Made by a program: the position numbers and the translations under genes
Assembly (NCBI GenBank): GCA_937907525.1
Contig: CALCIB010000254.1
Coordinates: 1-45,366 of the forward strand
Reading direction: 5' to 3'
DNA from: an uncultured Planctomycetales bacterium
Lineage (GTDB): Bacteria > Planctomycetota > Planctomycetia > Isosphaerales > Isosphaeraceae
Length of the DNA stretch: 45,366 bases
Shown: piece after piece, positions 36,004-43,431 of the stretch
How positions within the stretch are numbered: the first letter of the stretch is position 1
Layout: every line of letters begins with the position of its first letter
Notes under the pieces: generated by a model
The model's input: the letters and a program-made list of their open reading frames with translations, nothing else
The model's database searches: none
What the model was told of the DNA's origin: nothing

Positions 36004-36654
36004 TCATTCCTCCGTGCCCTCCTCGGCCGCCTGGACCTCCCGCGTCATGAACTCCGCCGTCCCCTCGCCGAAGGCGTAGCCCAAACGCTCCTTCAGGACG
36101 TCCAGCGATTTCCGGGAGTCGACCGTCCCGCGCAAGTAGGGCCAACCGTCGCCCGAGTGCCTGACGGCGAGTTCCGCGAAACGCGGGTCGTCGCAGATCG
36201 AATGGACGCGGGAGATCCTCTCCGCCGTGACCCTCGCGGAACGATACGCCTCGTTGGAGATGCCCCCGAAGAACATCGCCGCGACGACCGCGACCAGCTT
36301 CATGATCGAGCCGAACGGCGACGCCGACGGTCGCCGGGAATAAGAGGCCGCGGGGTCGGCCCTGGGGAAGTCTGGGTCGTCGGTAGCGGGAGCGACGCTC
36401 GCTCCGCCCGCCCGAGCCCGTCGCGCGCCGGCCAGGAAGCCGCATCCCGCGGCGATCCCGCAAGCCGTCCCGACGATCGCGCCGACCACGAAGCACGCGG
36501 TCCCCACGCCGAATTCCGCGCGGCCGACGGCGGCGAGGAACGATCGAAGAGGCTGGGGCGCGGTCGATCCGAGCATGGGCCCGGCCAGTCCGCCGACGAT
36601 CCCGAAGCCGATCGCGAAAGCACAAACCAGGATCGACCCGCGCGCGAAGCTCAT
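36004..36654 (-). CDS. Hypothetical membrane protein, 216 aa
   Basis: I do not recognise a family. Two N-terminal hydrophobic segments (about 7-28 and 49-78), a polar Ala/Arg/Asp-rich loop, and a third hydrophobic segment (about 115-130) precede a soluble C-terminal domain with DPRFAELAVRHSGDGWPYLRGTVDSRKSLDVLKERLGYAFG. That part looks like a compact alpha/beta domain, possibly BON-like. GGGAG 7 nt before ATG 36654 supports the start. The acidic end (QAAEEGTEE) is unremarkable. Confidence 0.75.
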   Translation of the reverse strand: MSFARGSILVCAFAIGFGIVGGLAGPMLGSTAPQPLRSFLAAVGRAEFGVGTACFVVGAIVGTACGIAAGCGFLAGARRARAGGASVAPATDDPDFPRADPAASYSRRPSASPFGSIMKLVAVVAAMFFGGISNEAYRSARVTAERISRVHSICDDPRFAELAVRHSGDGWPYLRGTVDSRKSLDVLKERLGYAFGEGTAEFMTREVQAAEEGTEE

Positions 36655-36817
36655 CGACGGACTCCCAAACGCGATCGCGGACGTTCAGCGCAGTCTAGCC
36701 GGGGCTGGCCGGCGGCGTAAGATGAATCCGTTCGCTCTTCAGCGCCGGCGCGTTCGCGTCCGGCGGTCGATCCCTTCGATGCCGCGCCTCAAGATCGACG
36801 CACAAGGAGCCGCTCCC

Positions 36818-37522
36818 ATGTTGCCACGCAAGCTGACGGTCGAGTTCATCGGGACGTTCTTCCTGGTCTTCACGGTGGGGATGACGGTCAAGTCGCCCGA
36901 CGCCTCGGCGCTGGCGCCGTTGGCGATCGGCGCGTCGCTGATGATCGCGGTCTACATGGGCGGCCACGTCTCCGGCGGGCACTACAACCCGGCGGTGTCG
37001 CTGGGGGTGGCGATCCGGGGCAAGCTCCCCTACGCGGAGGTGGTCCCCTACTGGATCGCCCAGACCCTCGGCGGCGTCGCCGCGGCGGTGGCCGTGCTGT
37101 TCATCAAGGAGGGAGCGACGGGCGGCGCGCCGGCGGGACCGCCGTCGGCGGAATACACGCTCGCGGCGAAGTTCCTGGCCGAGTTCGTCTTCACGTTCGC
37201 CCTGGTCCTGGTCGTCCTGACCGCGGCCACCTCGAAGCAAACGGCGGGCAACTCGTTCTACGGGCTGGCGATCGGATTCACGGTGACGGCCGGCGCGTTC
37301 GCGGTCGGGCCGGTCTCGGGCGCGGCGTTCAATCCGGCGGTGGTCGCTGGCGTGGTGACGATGGGCCTGGCCGACGTCGGCGGCGCCTGGGTCCCCCTGG
37401 TGGCCGACCTCCTCGGCGGCGTCGCGGCGGGCGTCCTCTTCACGGTCCTGGACCTCGGCGACGACCGCGTGGCGGCGGTGACGATTCCGCCGACCTCCGA
37501 ACCGATCCCCGCCGAGGTTTAA
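36818..37522 (+). CDS. Aquaporin/MIP family channel, 234 aa
   Basis: A six-helix water or small-solute channel in the cytoplasmic membrane. The two half-helix motifs are present as GGHYNPAV (N57-P-A) and GAAFNPAV (N172-P-A), and helix 1 has EFIGTFFLVFTVG. In water-specific aquaporins the second NPA is followed by Arg, part of the aromatic/Arg filter. Here it is Val175, so the selectivity filter is unusual. AGGAG 9 nt before ATG 36818 decides the start over an ATG at 36779. The 3' end overlaps the converging OGFr-domain gene by 4 bp. Confidence 0.92.
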   Translation: MLPRKLTVEFIGTFFLVFTVGMTVKSPDASALAPLAIGASLMIAVYMGGHVSGGHYNPAVSLGVAIRGKLPYAEVVPYWIAQTLGGVAAAVAVLFIKEGATGGAPAGPPSAEYTLAAKFLAEFVFTFALVLVVLTAATSKQTAGNSFYGLAIGFTVTAGAFAVGPVSGAAFNPAVVAGVVTMGLADVGGAWVPLVADLLGGVAAGVLFTVLDLGDDRVAAVTIPPTSEPIPAEV

Positions 37523-38031
37523 TCGGTCTTCTCCGCCGGGGCGGCGTCGCGCCAGTAGCGGCGGGTCTCGGCGGTGATCCGGGCGCGGCCGTCCTTCATC
37601 AGGTCGAGGAGGCCGTCGTACAACGCCCGCGACCGGTCCTCCAGGCCGAGCAGTCGGAGGCTGGTCAGGACGCGGGTGATCCGTAGCCAGTTGTGATCGG
37701 GCGCGAGGAAGACCCGGCGCTTGGCGTCGAAGTCGGCGGCGGGGACGACCCGGCCGCCTTCCCTCGTCAGGCCGAGGAACGCCAGGAAGCGGTCGAACGA
37801 CCGCTCCAGGTTGTCGCGGAGGGCCGAGTCGTCGCGGAACGCGCGAATGTCTTCCTTGGAGAGCGTCGGCGCCTGGAAGTTGAAGCGGCTGGGCTCCTCC
37901 AGGGGGAACATCCACTGGATGAAGTCGTGGTGGAACTCCATCTGGTCGTCGTCGAAGGCCCAAAGGTCGGCGAGCTTGCGGCCCTCGGAGTCTTCGCCCG
38001 TTCCGCGGTAGAATTCGACGAGTCGCGACAC
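37519..38031 (-). CDS. Opioid growth factor receptor-related (OGFr_N) domain protein, 170 aa
   Basis: The protein is essentially one OGFr conserved domain. The hallmark WAFDDDQMEFHHDFIQWMFPL (about 24-44) is followed by EPSRFNFQAPTLSKEDIRAF and a helical remainder. The domain is named after the vertebrate receptor, but the bacterial members have no known function and no signal peptide here. The start is GTG 38031, supported by GGGAGGG 7 nt upstream; the longer frame upstream is not protein-like. The stop codon overlaps the aquaporin stop on the other strand. It is divergent from tadA, with 99 bp between the starts. Confidence 0.85.
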   Translation of the reverse strand: MSRLVEFYRGTGEDSEGRKLADLWAFDDDQMEFHHDFIQWMFPLEEPSRFNFQAPTLSKEDIRAFRDDSALRDNLERSFDRFLAFLGLTREGGRVVPAADFDAKRRVFLAPDHNWLRITRVLTSLRLLGLEDRSRALYDGLLDLMKDGRARITAETRRYWRDAAPAEKTD

Positions 38032-38130
38032 GGCTGGGCCCTCCCGGTCGAAAAATCCGACCGTCGACCCGGACGAGGCCGACGTCCAAACTCCATTGGA
38101 ACGACGACCGCCGCGCGCGACCAGGGGAAA

Positions 38131-38610
38131 CGGATGGAAGGCGACGACCTCGACCACCGCATGATGTGGCGGGCGCTGGAGCTTGCCGGCGAGGCCGCGA
38201 CGCGGGGCGAGGTGCCGGTGGGCGCCGTGGTGGCGAGGGGCGAGGAGATCGTGTCGCGGGCGTTCAACCTCCGCGAGACGTTGCGCGACCCGACGGCCCA
38301 CGCCGAGCGGTTGGCGTTGACGATGGCCGGTCGCGCGCTGGGTCGATGGCGGCTGGACGACTGTACGTTGTACGTCACCCTGGAGCCGTGCGTGATGTGC
38401 GCCGGGGCGATCGTCCAGGCGCGGCTGGGCCGTCTGGTCTACGGAGCGGCCGACGCCAAGGCCGGGGCCTGCCGAAGCCTCTACCGCCTGACCGACGACC
38501 GCCGCCTCAACCACCGCGTAACCGCCACGTCCGGCGTCCTCGCGCGGGAATGCGGCGAAATCCTGATTCGGTTCTTCCAAGATCGGCGATCATCCACTAA
38601 ACTACCCTGA
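38131..38610 (+). CDS. tadA: tRNA adenosine(34) deaminase TadA
   Basis: It converts A34 to inosine in tRNA-Arg(ACG) in the cytoplasm. The 159-aa product has the deaminase zinc site in order: H56-A-E58 (TAHAERLAL) with Glu58 as proton shuttle, and P-C86-V-M-C89 (LEPCVMCAGAIVQARLGRLVYGA). VPVGAVV and N45 (AFNLRE) match the RNA-binding strand of the family. ATG 38131 follows CAGGGGAAACGG. It lies 15 bp before tRNA-Ser(CGA), which is not its substrate, so that neighbour is probably chance. Confidence 0.95.
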   Translation, partial: RMEGDDLDHRMMWRALELAGEAATRGEVPVGAVVARGEEIVSRAFNLRETLRDPTAHAERLALTMAGRALGRWRLDDCTLYVTLEPCVMCAGAIVQARLGRLVYGAADAKAGACRSLYRLTDDRRLNHRVTATSGVLARECGEILIRFFQDRRSSTKLP

Positions 38611-38625
38611 CCGACCACTGACGCC

Positions 38626-38712
38626 GGAGGGGTGCCTGAGTGGTTGAAAGGGCCGGTCTCGAAAACCGGTGTAGGTGCAAGCCTACCGTGGGTTCGAATC
38701 CCACCTCCTCCG
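38626..38712 (+). tRNA. tRNA-Ser (anticodon CGA)
   Basis: A full cloverleaf of 87 nt. The acceptor arm GGAGGGG pairs with 38705-38711 including one G-T pair, with discriminator G38712 as in serine tRNAs. The anticodon loop CTCGAAA is closed by CCGGT/ACCGG, giving anticodon CGA for UCG codons. A long variable arm (GTAGGTGCAAGCCTAC) follows, and the T-arm is GTGGG-TTCGAAT-CCCAC. The 3' CCA is not encoded. Confidence 0.96.
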
Positions 38713-38736
38713 CTGCCATCGTCGCTTGCGCGACGT

Positions 38737-38759
38737 CGACCCCCGACCGCCGGGGGTCG
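38737..38759 (+). terminator. Hairpin after tRNA-Ser
   Basis: A perfect 9-bp stem, CGACCCCCG (38737-38745) with 38751-38759, around a 5-nt loop. It starts 25 nt past the tRNA 3' end. No T-run follows, so it may act as a processing or partial termination signal. Confidence 0.5.
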
Positions 38760-39040
38760 CGCCAATTCCAGGGGCGGCCTTCTTCCCCGACCCCCTCGGG
38801 TCCTCCGAGTGAAGGGTTTCACCGGCGCGCGGGTGGACTTGCGCCGAACCGACATCGACGCCGAATTCCACTTTGATTGGATAATCGGATTGGCGCGGCG
38901 TAGAATCCAAAGAGGGGCGAAGACCCGGCGATCGCGCCCGGATTCGGACCTGATCGAGCCGGTCGCCCCTCCTTTCCTCCGAGTCGACTTCGTCGAGCGG
39001 ACGAGATCCGTTCGATCTATTTTCGATCGGATTCAATACG
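38760..39040. promoter_or_regulatory. Upstream region of the acyl-CoA catabolic operon with a weak promoter candidate
   Basis: TTGGAT (38878-38883) and TAGAAT (38902-38907) with 18-bp spacing are a possible promoter. The last 40 bp before ATG 39041 are AT-richer than their surroundings (TCGATCTATTTTCGATCGG) and show no Shine-Dalgarno sequence. No gene is evident here. Confidence 0.3.
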
Positions 39041-40636
39041 ATGTCGTACCTCCAGGAACGGACGCGCGCCCTACTAGCCGAGGAGGAGGAACTTCGCCAG
39101 GGAGGCGGCGCGGAGGGGGTCGCCCGGCAACGACGACTGGGGCGGATGACCGCGCGCGAACGGATCGCGGCCCTGCTCGACGAGGCGGGGGGGTTCTTCG
39201 AGATCGGGCTCTGGTCGGCCCATGACATGTACCCCGAATGGGGCGCGACGCCCGCGGCGGGGGTGGTCGGGGGCGTCGGTTGGATCGGGGGACGACCGTG
39301 CATGGTCGTCGCCAACGACGCGACGGTCAAGGCCGGGGCGATGTTCCCCCAGTCGGTCAAGAAGGTGTTGCGGCTTCAGCGGATCGCCGCGCGGTTCCGC
39401 TTGCCGCTCGTCTACCTGGTGGACTCGGCCGGGGTCTTCCTGCCGCTTCAGGACGAGATCTTCCCCGACGAGGACGACTTCGGCCGGATCTTCCGCAACA
39501 ACGCCGTGCTGTCGGCCGCCGGAATTCCGCAATACGCCGCGATCATGGGAAGCTGCGTCGCGGGAGGAGCCTACCTCCCCGTCCTCTGCGATACCGTGCT
39601 GATGACCGAGGGGAGCCACCTCTACCTGGCCGCCCCCGCGCTGGTGAAGGCGGCGATCGGTCAGGACGTCGATCCCGAGGCCCTCGGCGGCGTCGCGATG
39701 CACTCGGCCGTCAGCGGGACCGTCGACTTCCACGAGCCCGACGACCCAAGCTGCATCAAGCGGTTGCGGTCGCTCTTCGAGTTGACGCCGGCGGACGATC
39801 GGGGGCCGGTCCCGATCGCCGTCGCCACCGAGCGGCCGCTCGACACGCTCGACGATCTGGGCGGCGACGACGGTCACGCGGCCTACGACGTCCGCGACCT
39901 GCTGGCCGCCGTGATCGACCGCGACTCGGCACAGGAGTACAAGGCCGAGTACGGCCCGACCCTGGTCACGACCTACGCGCGGATCGAGGGGATGCCGGTC
40001 GGGATCGTCGCCAACCAACGGCAACGGTGCCGATCGGGCCGAGGGGAGTTCCAGATCGGCGGCGTGCTTTATCCCGACGGCGTCGAAAAAGCCGCGCGGT
40101 TCGTGATGGATTGCAACCAGACGGGCCTCCCCCTGGTCTTCGTCCAGGACGTCCACGGATTCATGGTCGGCGAAGCGGCCGAGCGCTCGGGGATCATCCG
40201 GGCCGGGGCCAAGCTGGTCAACGTCGTGAGCAATTCGACGGTCCCCAAGATCACGGTGATCGTGGGAGGGTCCTTCGGGGCCGGCAACTACGCTCTTTGC
40301 GGCAGGGCCTACGACCCGTGGCTGATCCTGGCCTGGCCGAACGCGCGATACGCGGTCATGGGCCCCGACCAGGCCGCCGACACCCTCACGAGCCTCCACG
40401 TCCGGAAGGCCGAGCGCGAGGGCAGGCCGCTCGCCGACGACGAGGTCCGCCGGACTCGCGAGGAGATCCGCGCGCGCTACGAGGCCCAGAGCGACATCCG
40501 TTACGGCGCGGCCCGAGGCTGGGTCGACGCGATCATCGAGCCGCGCCAGACCCGACGCTGGCTGGCCGCGGCGCTTCGGCTGGTCCCGCCCGACCGCGAG
40601 CGTCAGCCGTTGCGCAACGGCGTCCTGCAAGTCTGA
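39041..40636 (+). CDS. Acyl-CoA carboxylase, carboxyltransferase (beta) subunit, 531 aa
   Basis: It transfers carboxyl from carboxybiotin to an acyl-CoA. The fold is the biotin-dependent carboxyltransferase type, with the N-terminal RLGRMTARERIAALLD, the oxyanion glycines in ATPAAGVVGGVGWIGGR and VAGGAYLPVL, and the C-terminal IVGGSFGAGNYALCGRAYDPWLILAWPNARYAVMGPDQAA. This C-terminal segment is most like the methylcrotonyl-/geranyl-CoA type rather than the propionyl-CoA type. The substrate is inferred from its neighbours. The biotin carboxylase subunit is not in the window. ATG 39041 has no clear ribosome site, but the N-terminus fits the family. It is the first gene of the catabolic operon. 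Confidence 0.9.
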   Translation: MSYLQERTRALLAEEEELRQGGGAEGVARQRRLGRMTARERIAALLDEAGGFFEIGLWSAHDMYPEWGATPAAGVVGGVGWIGGRPCMVVANDATVKAGAMFPQSVKKVLRLQRIAARFRLPLVYLVDSAGVFLPLQDEIFPDEDDFGRIFRNNAVLSAAGIPQYAAIMGSCVAGGAYLPVLCDTVLMTEGSHLYLAAPALVKAAIGQDVDPEALGGVAMHSAVSGTVDFHEPDDPSCIKRLRSLFELTPADDRGPVPIAVATERPLDTLDDLGGDDGHAAYDVRDLLAAVIDRDSAQEYKAEYGPTLVTTYARIEGMPVGIVANQRQRCRSGRGEFQIGGVLYPDGVEKAARFVMDCNQTGLPLVFVQDVHGFMVGEAAERSGIIRAGAKLVNVVSNSTVPKITVIVGGSFGAGNYALCGRAYDPWLILAWPNARYAVMGPDQAADTLTSLHVRKAEREGRPLADDEVRRTREEIRARYEAQSDIRYGAARGWVDAIIEPRQTRRWLAAALRLVPPDRERQPLRNGVLQV

Positions 40637-40663
40637 AAGCTCTCGGCGGCGATCGGGGAAATG

Positions 40664-40811
40664 GGAACCACGGAGTCACCGAGGACACGGAGAGGAATCG
40701 GAGCTGGGGAGATCGATTCATAAAATGAAATAATCGATATTCTCGACGACGAAACTCCCGGTCTTTCCTCGGGTTCGTCTCTCTCCGTGTCCTCGGTGAC
40801 TCCGTGGTTCC
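40664..40811. mobile_element. 148-bp element with 31-bp perfect inverted ends
   Basis: The ends 40664-40694 and 40781-40811 are perfect inverted repeats of 31 bp (outer part GGAACCACGGAGTCACCGAG). The 86-bp centre is AT-richer and codes for nothing. The end sequence belongs to a type of ACCACGGAG-like dispersed repeat I know from several bacterial genomes. No clear target-site duplication is visible. It lies between the carboxylase and AtuA-like genes, where the hairpin could lower downstream expression. Confidence 0.75.
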
Positions 40812-40855
40812 TGGTCTTCCAGCCGGGCGCCAGGCTTTCGACGGAGCGGGTCGCG

Positions 40856-42241
40856 ATGACTTCCTCGATCCGAATCGGCAATTCGCAGGGATTCTGGGGC
40901 GACCGCGGCGACGCCGCGGTGGAGACGCTGGCGCGCGAGCCCGATCTCGACTTCCTCGCGTCGGACTACCTCGCCGAGGTCTCGCTGTCGATCCTCGCGC
41001 TGCAACGCGACCGCGACCCGTCGCTGGGCTACGCCCGCGACTTCCTCGACGTCGTCCGCTCGCTGGTCCCGTACTGGCGCGAGGGAGGCCGCTGCCGGCT
41101 GGTCACCAACGCCGGGGGCCTGAACCCCTCCGCTTGCGCCTCCGCCTGCGCCGAGATCCTCCGCGACGGCGGAGTCGAGCCGACGCCCATCGGCGTCGTC
41201 GACGGCGACGACGTGCTGGCGGTCCTGCGCGACCCCAAGCAAGCCACGCCGCTTTTCGACAACCTGGACGACGGCCGGCCGCTCGCCGACGTCCTCGACC
41301 GACTGACGACCGCCAACGCCTACGTCGGCGCCGCGCCGATCGTCGAGGCGCTCGACCAGGGCGCGCGGATCGTCGTCACCGGTCGCGTGGCCGACCCCAG
41401 CCTGACCGTCGCGCCTTGCATCCACCACTTCGGGTGGAGCCACGACGAGTACGACCGAATCGCGGGCGCGACCGTCGCCGGCCACCTGATCGAATGCGGA
41501 ACCCAGGTGACCGGCGGGGTCTCGACCCACTGGCTCGACGTCCCCGACGCGGCCCACATCGGCTTTCCGATCGTCGAGGTCGCCGCCGACGGCTCGTGCG
41601 TGGCGACCAAACCGCGCGACACGGGAGGAATGGTCGACGCGCGAACCGTGACCGAGCAGTTGCTCTACGAGATCGGCGACCCGGCGCGCTACCTCAGTCC
41701 CGACGCCACCGTGTCGTTCCTGGGATTGAGCGTCGAGGACCTGGGAGGAAACCGCGTCGCCGTTCGCGGCGCGCGGGGCGGGCCGCCGCCGCCGAGCTAC
41801 AAGGTGAGCGCGACCTTCCGCGACGGCTTCCGCGCCCAGGGGATGCTGACGATCTTCGGCAAGGACGCGGAGGCGAAGGCCAGGCGCTGCGGCTCGATCG
41901 TACTCGACCGGGTCCGCGAGGCGGGATACGACCTTCGCGAGGCGACCGTCGAATGCCTCGGCGCCGGCGACGCCGCCCCCGCGGCCGCGGCCGCAAGGGG
42001 CGTGGATCGGTCCAAGCTGCTGGAGGTCGTGCTTCGGATCGCCGTGGCCGACGACTCCCGCGCGGCGGTCGAGCGGTTCTCCAAGGAGATCATGCCCCTG
42101 ATCACCGCGGGACCGCCGGGCACGACGGGCTACGCCGAGGGGAGGCCGCGGGTCCACCCGGTCTTCCGATACTGGCCGTGCCTCGTCGAACGGGAAAAAG
42201 TCCGGCCGCGGACGAGGCTGATCACGTCGAGCCGCGACTGA
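40856..42241 (+). CDS. AtuA-like acyclic terpene utilisation family protein (DUF1446), 461 aa
   Basis: Family traits are IRIGNSQGFWGDRGDAA at the start, VTNAGGLNPSACASACAEIL (about 85-104), VVTGRVADPSLTVAPCIHHFGW, VAGHLIECGTQVTGG and a DTGGMVDARTVTEQLLYEIGDPARYLSPD block. AtuA of Pseudomonas is needed for growth on citronellol and related terpenes; its reaction is not settled. The C-terminal AtuA domain usually present in the same chain is missing here and appears at the start of the next gene. ATG 40856 follows GGAGCGGG; the frame upstream runs through the repeat element and is rejected. Confidence 0.88.
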   Translation: MTSSIRIGNSQGFWGDRGDAAVETLAREPDLDFLASDYLAEVSLSILALQRDRDPSLGYARDFLDVVRSLVPYWREGGRCRLVTNAGGLNPSACASACAEILRDGGVEPTPIGVVDGDDVLAVLRDPKQATPLFDNLDDGRPLADVLDRLTTANAYVGAAPIVEALDQGARIVVTGRVADPSLTVAPCIHHFGWSHDEYDRIAGATVAGHLIECGTQVTGGVSTHWLDVPDAAHIGFPIVEVAADGSCVATKPRDTGGMVDARTVTEQLLYEIGDPARYLSPDATVSFLGLSVEDLGGNRVAVRGARGGPPPPSYKVSATFRDGFRAQGMLTIFGKDAEAKARRCGSIVLDRVREAGYDLREATVECLGAGDAAPAAAAARGVDRSKLLEVVLRIAVADDSRAAVERFSKEIMPLITAGPPGTTGYAEGRPRVHPVFRYWPCLVEREKVRPRTRLITSSRD

Positions 42242-42285
42242 CCCGTTCGATCGAGCCCCGAGCGAATGCGGAGGATCCACCCATC

Positions 42286-43419
42286 ATGGCGACCGACGAT
42301 CGACGACGACTCGGAAGGACGATACGGCTCGGCGACGTCGCCCGCGCCCGAAGCGGTGACAAGGGGACCGGCGCCAACGTCGGCGTGATGGTCGATTCCG
42401 ACGCCCACTACGCCCACCTGCGCGAGTGGCTGACCGCCGCGAGGGTCGCCGAGTATTTCCAGCCGATGGGCGCCACCGGCGTCGAACGGTTCGAGTTGCC
42501 CAACCTCCGGGCCTTGAACTTCGTCGTCCGCGGGATCCTGGCGCGATCGACCCGCGTCGACGCCCAGGGGAAGGCGCTGGGGCAGGCGATCCTCGAAATG
42601 CCGATCGCGCCGCCCGACGACGGATCGACCGAAGCGCCGGGAGACGTTCCGGCGGCCGAAAGCCTTCTCCTGGTCGAACGACCCCGGCCGGGCGTGGTCG
42701 TCGTGGTCCTCAACCGTCCGGAGCGGCGCAACGCCTTGAGCGTCCGACTGATGGACGAACTGGCCGCGACGATCGCGCGGCTCTCGACCGATCCGTCAAA
42801 CCGCGTGCTGGTCCTTCGAGCGGCGGGCCCGGTCTTCTGCGCCGGGCTCGACCTGGTCGAGGCGTCCGACGTCGCGCTGGCCGAGGTCGGGACCGAGGGC
42901 TACGCCCGACTCTTGCGGGCGCTGACCGAGACGTCCTTGGTCACGATCGCCGTGGCGCGCGGGGTCGCGGCGGCCGGCGGCGCGGGGCTGCTGGTCGCGT
43001 GCGACTTCGCGGTCGCGGCCGAGGGCCTCGAAATCGTCTTTCCCGAGGTCAGGCGCGGGCTGGTCCCCGCCATGGTCTCGAACCTCCTCCGCGGCAAGCT
43101 CCGCGACGCCGACCTTCGCGAGCTCTTCCTGCTCGCCGAGCCGATCGACGCGGCCAGGGCGCTGGCCATCCGGCTGGTCTCCCGCGTCGTGGCCGAGGGG
43201 TCCGAGCGAGCCGAGGCCGACCGGCTGGCCGACCTGATACTCCAGGGCGCCCCGGACGCGGTTCGAGACACCAAGGCGCTGCTCGCCGAGTTGGCCGCCG
43301 CGGCGACGAGCGACGGCCCCAGGATCGCCCGCGAGTACCACGTCCGGGCCAAGCTGGGTTCGGAGGCGAGGGAGGGCCTCGCCGCGTTCCTCGAAAAGCG
43401 CCCGTCCAACTGGGAATGA
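42286..43419 (+). CDS. AtuA C-terminal domain fused to enoyl-CoA hydratase, 377 aa
   Basis: Residues 1 to about 108 (LGDVARARSGDKGTGANVGVMV...LPNLRALNFVVRGILA) match the small C-terminal domain normally attached to or next to AtuA. After a Pro/Glu linker (about 109-125) comes a crotonase fold: VVVLNRPERRNALSVRLMDEL, then FCAGLDL and GVAAAGGAGLLVACDFAVAAE forming the oxyanion hole. This half should hydrate an enoyl-CoA such as methylglutaconyl- or isohexenylglutaconyl-CoA made by the carboxylase upstream. The fusion ties the two steps in one polypeptide. ATG 42286 has GGAGG about 12 nt upstream. The next gene starts 12 bp after the stop. Confidence 0.88.
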   Translation: MATDDRRRLGRTIRLGDVARARSGDKGTGANVGVMVDSDAHYAHLREWLTAARVAEYFQPMGATGVERFELPNLRALNFVVRGILARSTRVDAQGKALGQAILEMPIAPPDDGSTEAPGDVPAAESLLLVERPRPGVVVVVLNRPERRNALSVRLMDELAATIARLSTDPSNRVLVLRAAGPVFCAGLDLVEASDVALAEVGTEGYARLLRALTETSLVTIAVARGVAAAGGAGLLVACDFAVAAEGLEIVFPEVRRGLVPAMVSNLLRGKLRDADLRELFLLAEPIDAARALAIRLVSRVVAEGSERAEADRLADLILQGAPDAVRDTKALLAELAAAATSDGPRIAREYHVRAKLGSEAREGLAAFLEKRPSNWE

Positions 43420-43431
43420 GGAGGTCCGATC

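Noticed and set aside
38131..38712. Functional link between tadA and the adjacent tRNA gene
   Set aside because: TadA acts on tRNA-Arg(ACG), whereas the neighbour is tRNA-Ser(CGA), so the closeness is probably chance.
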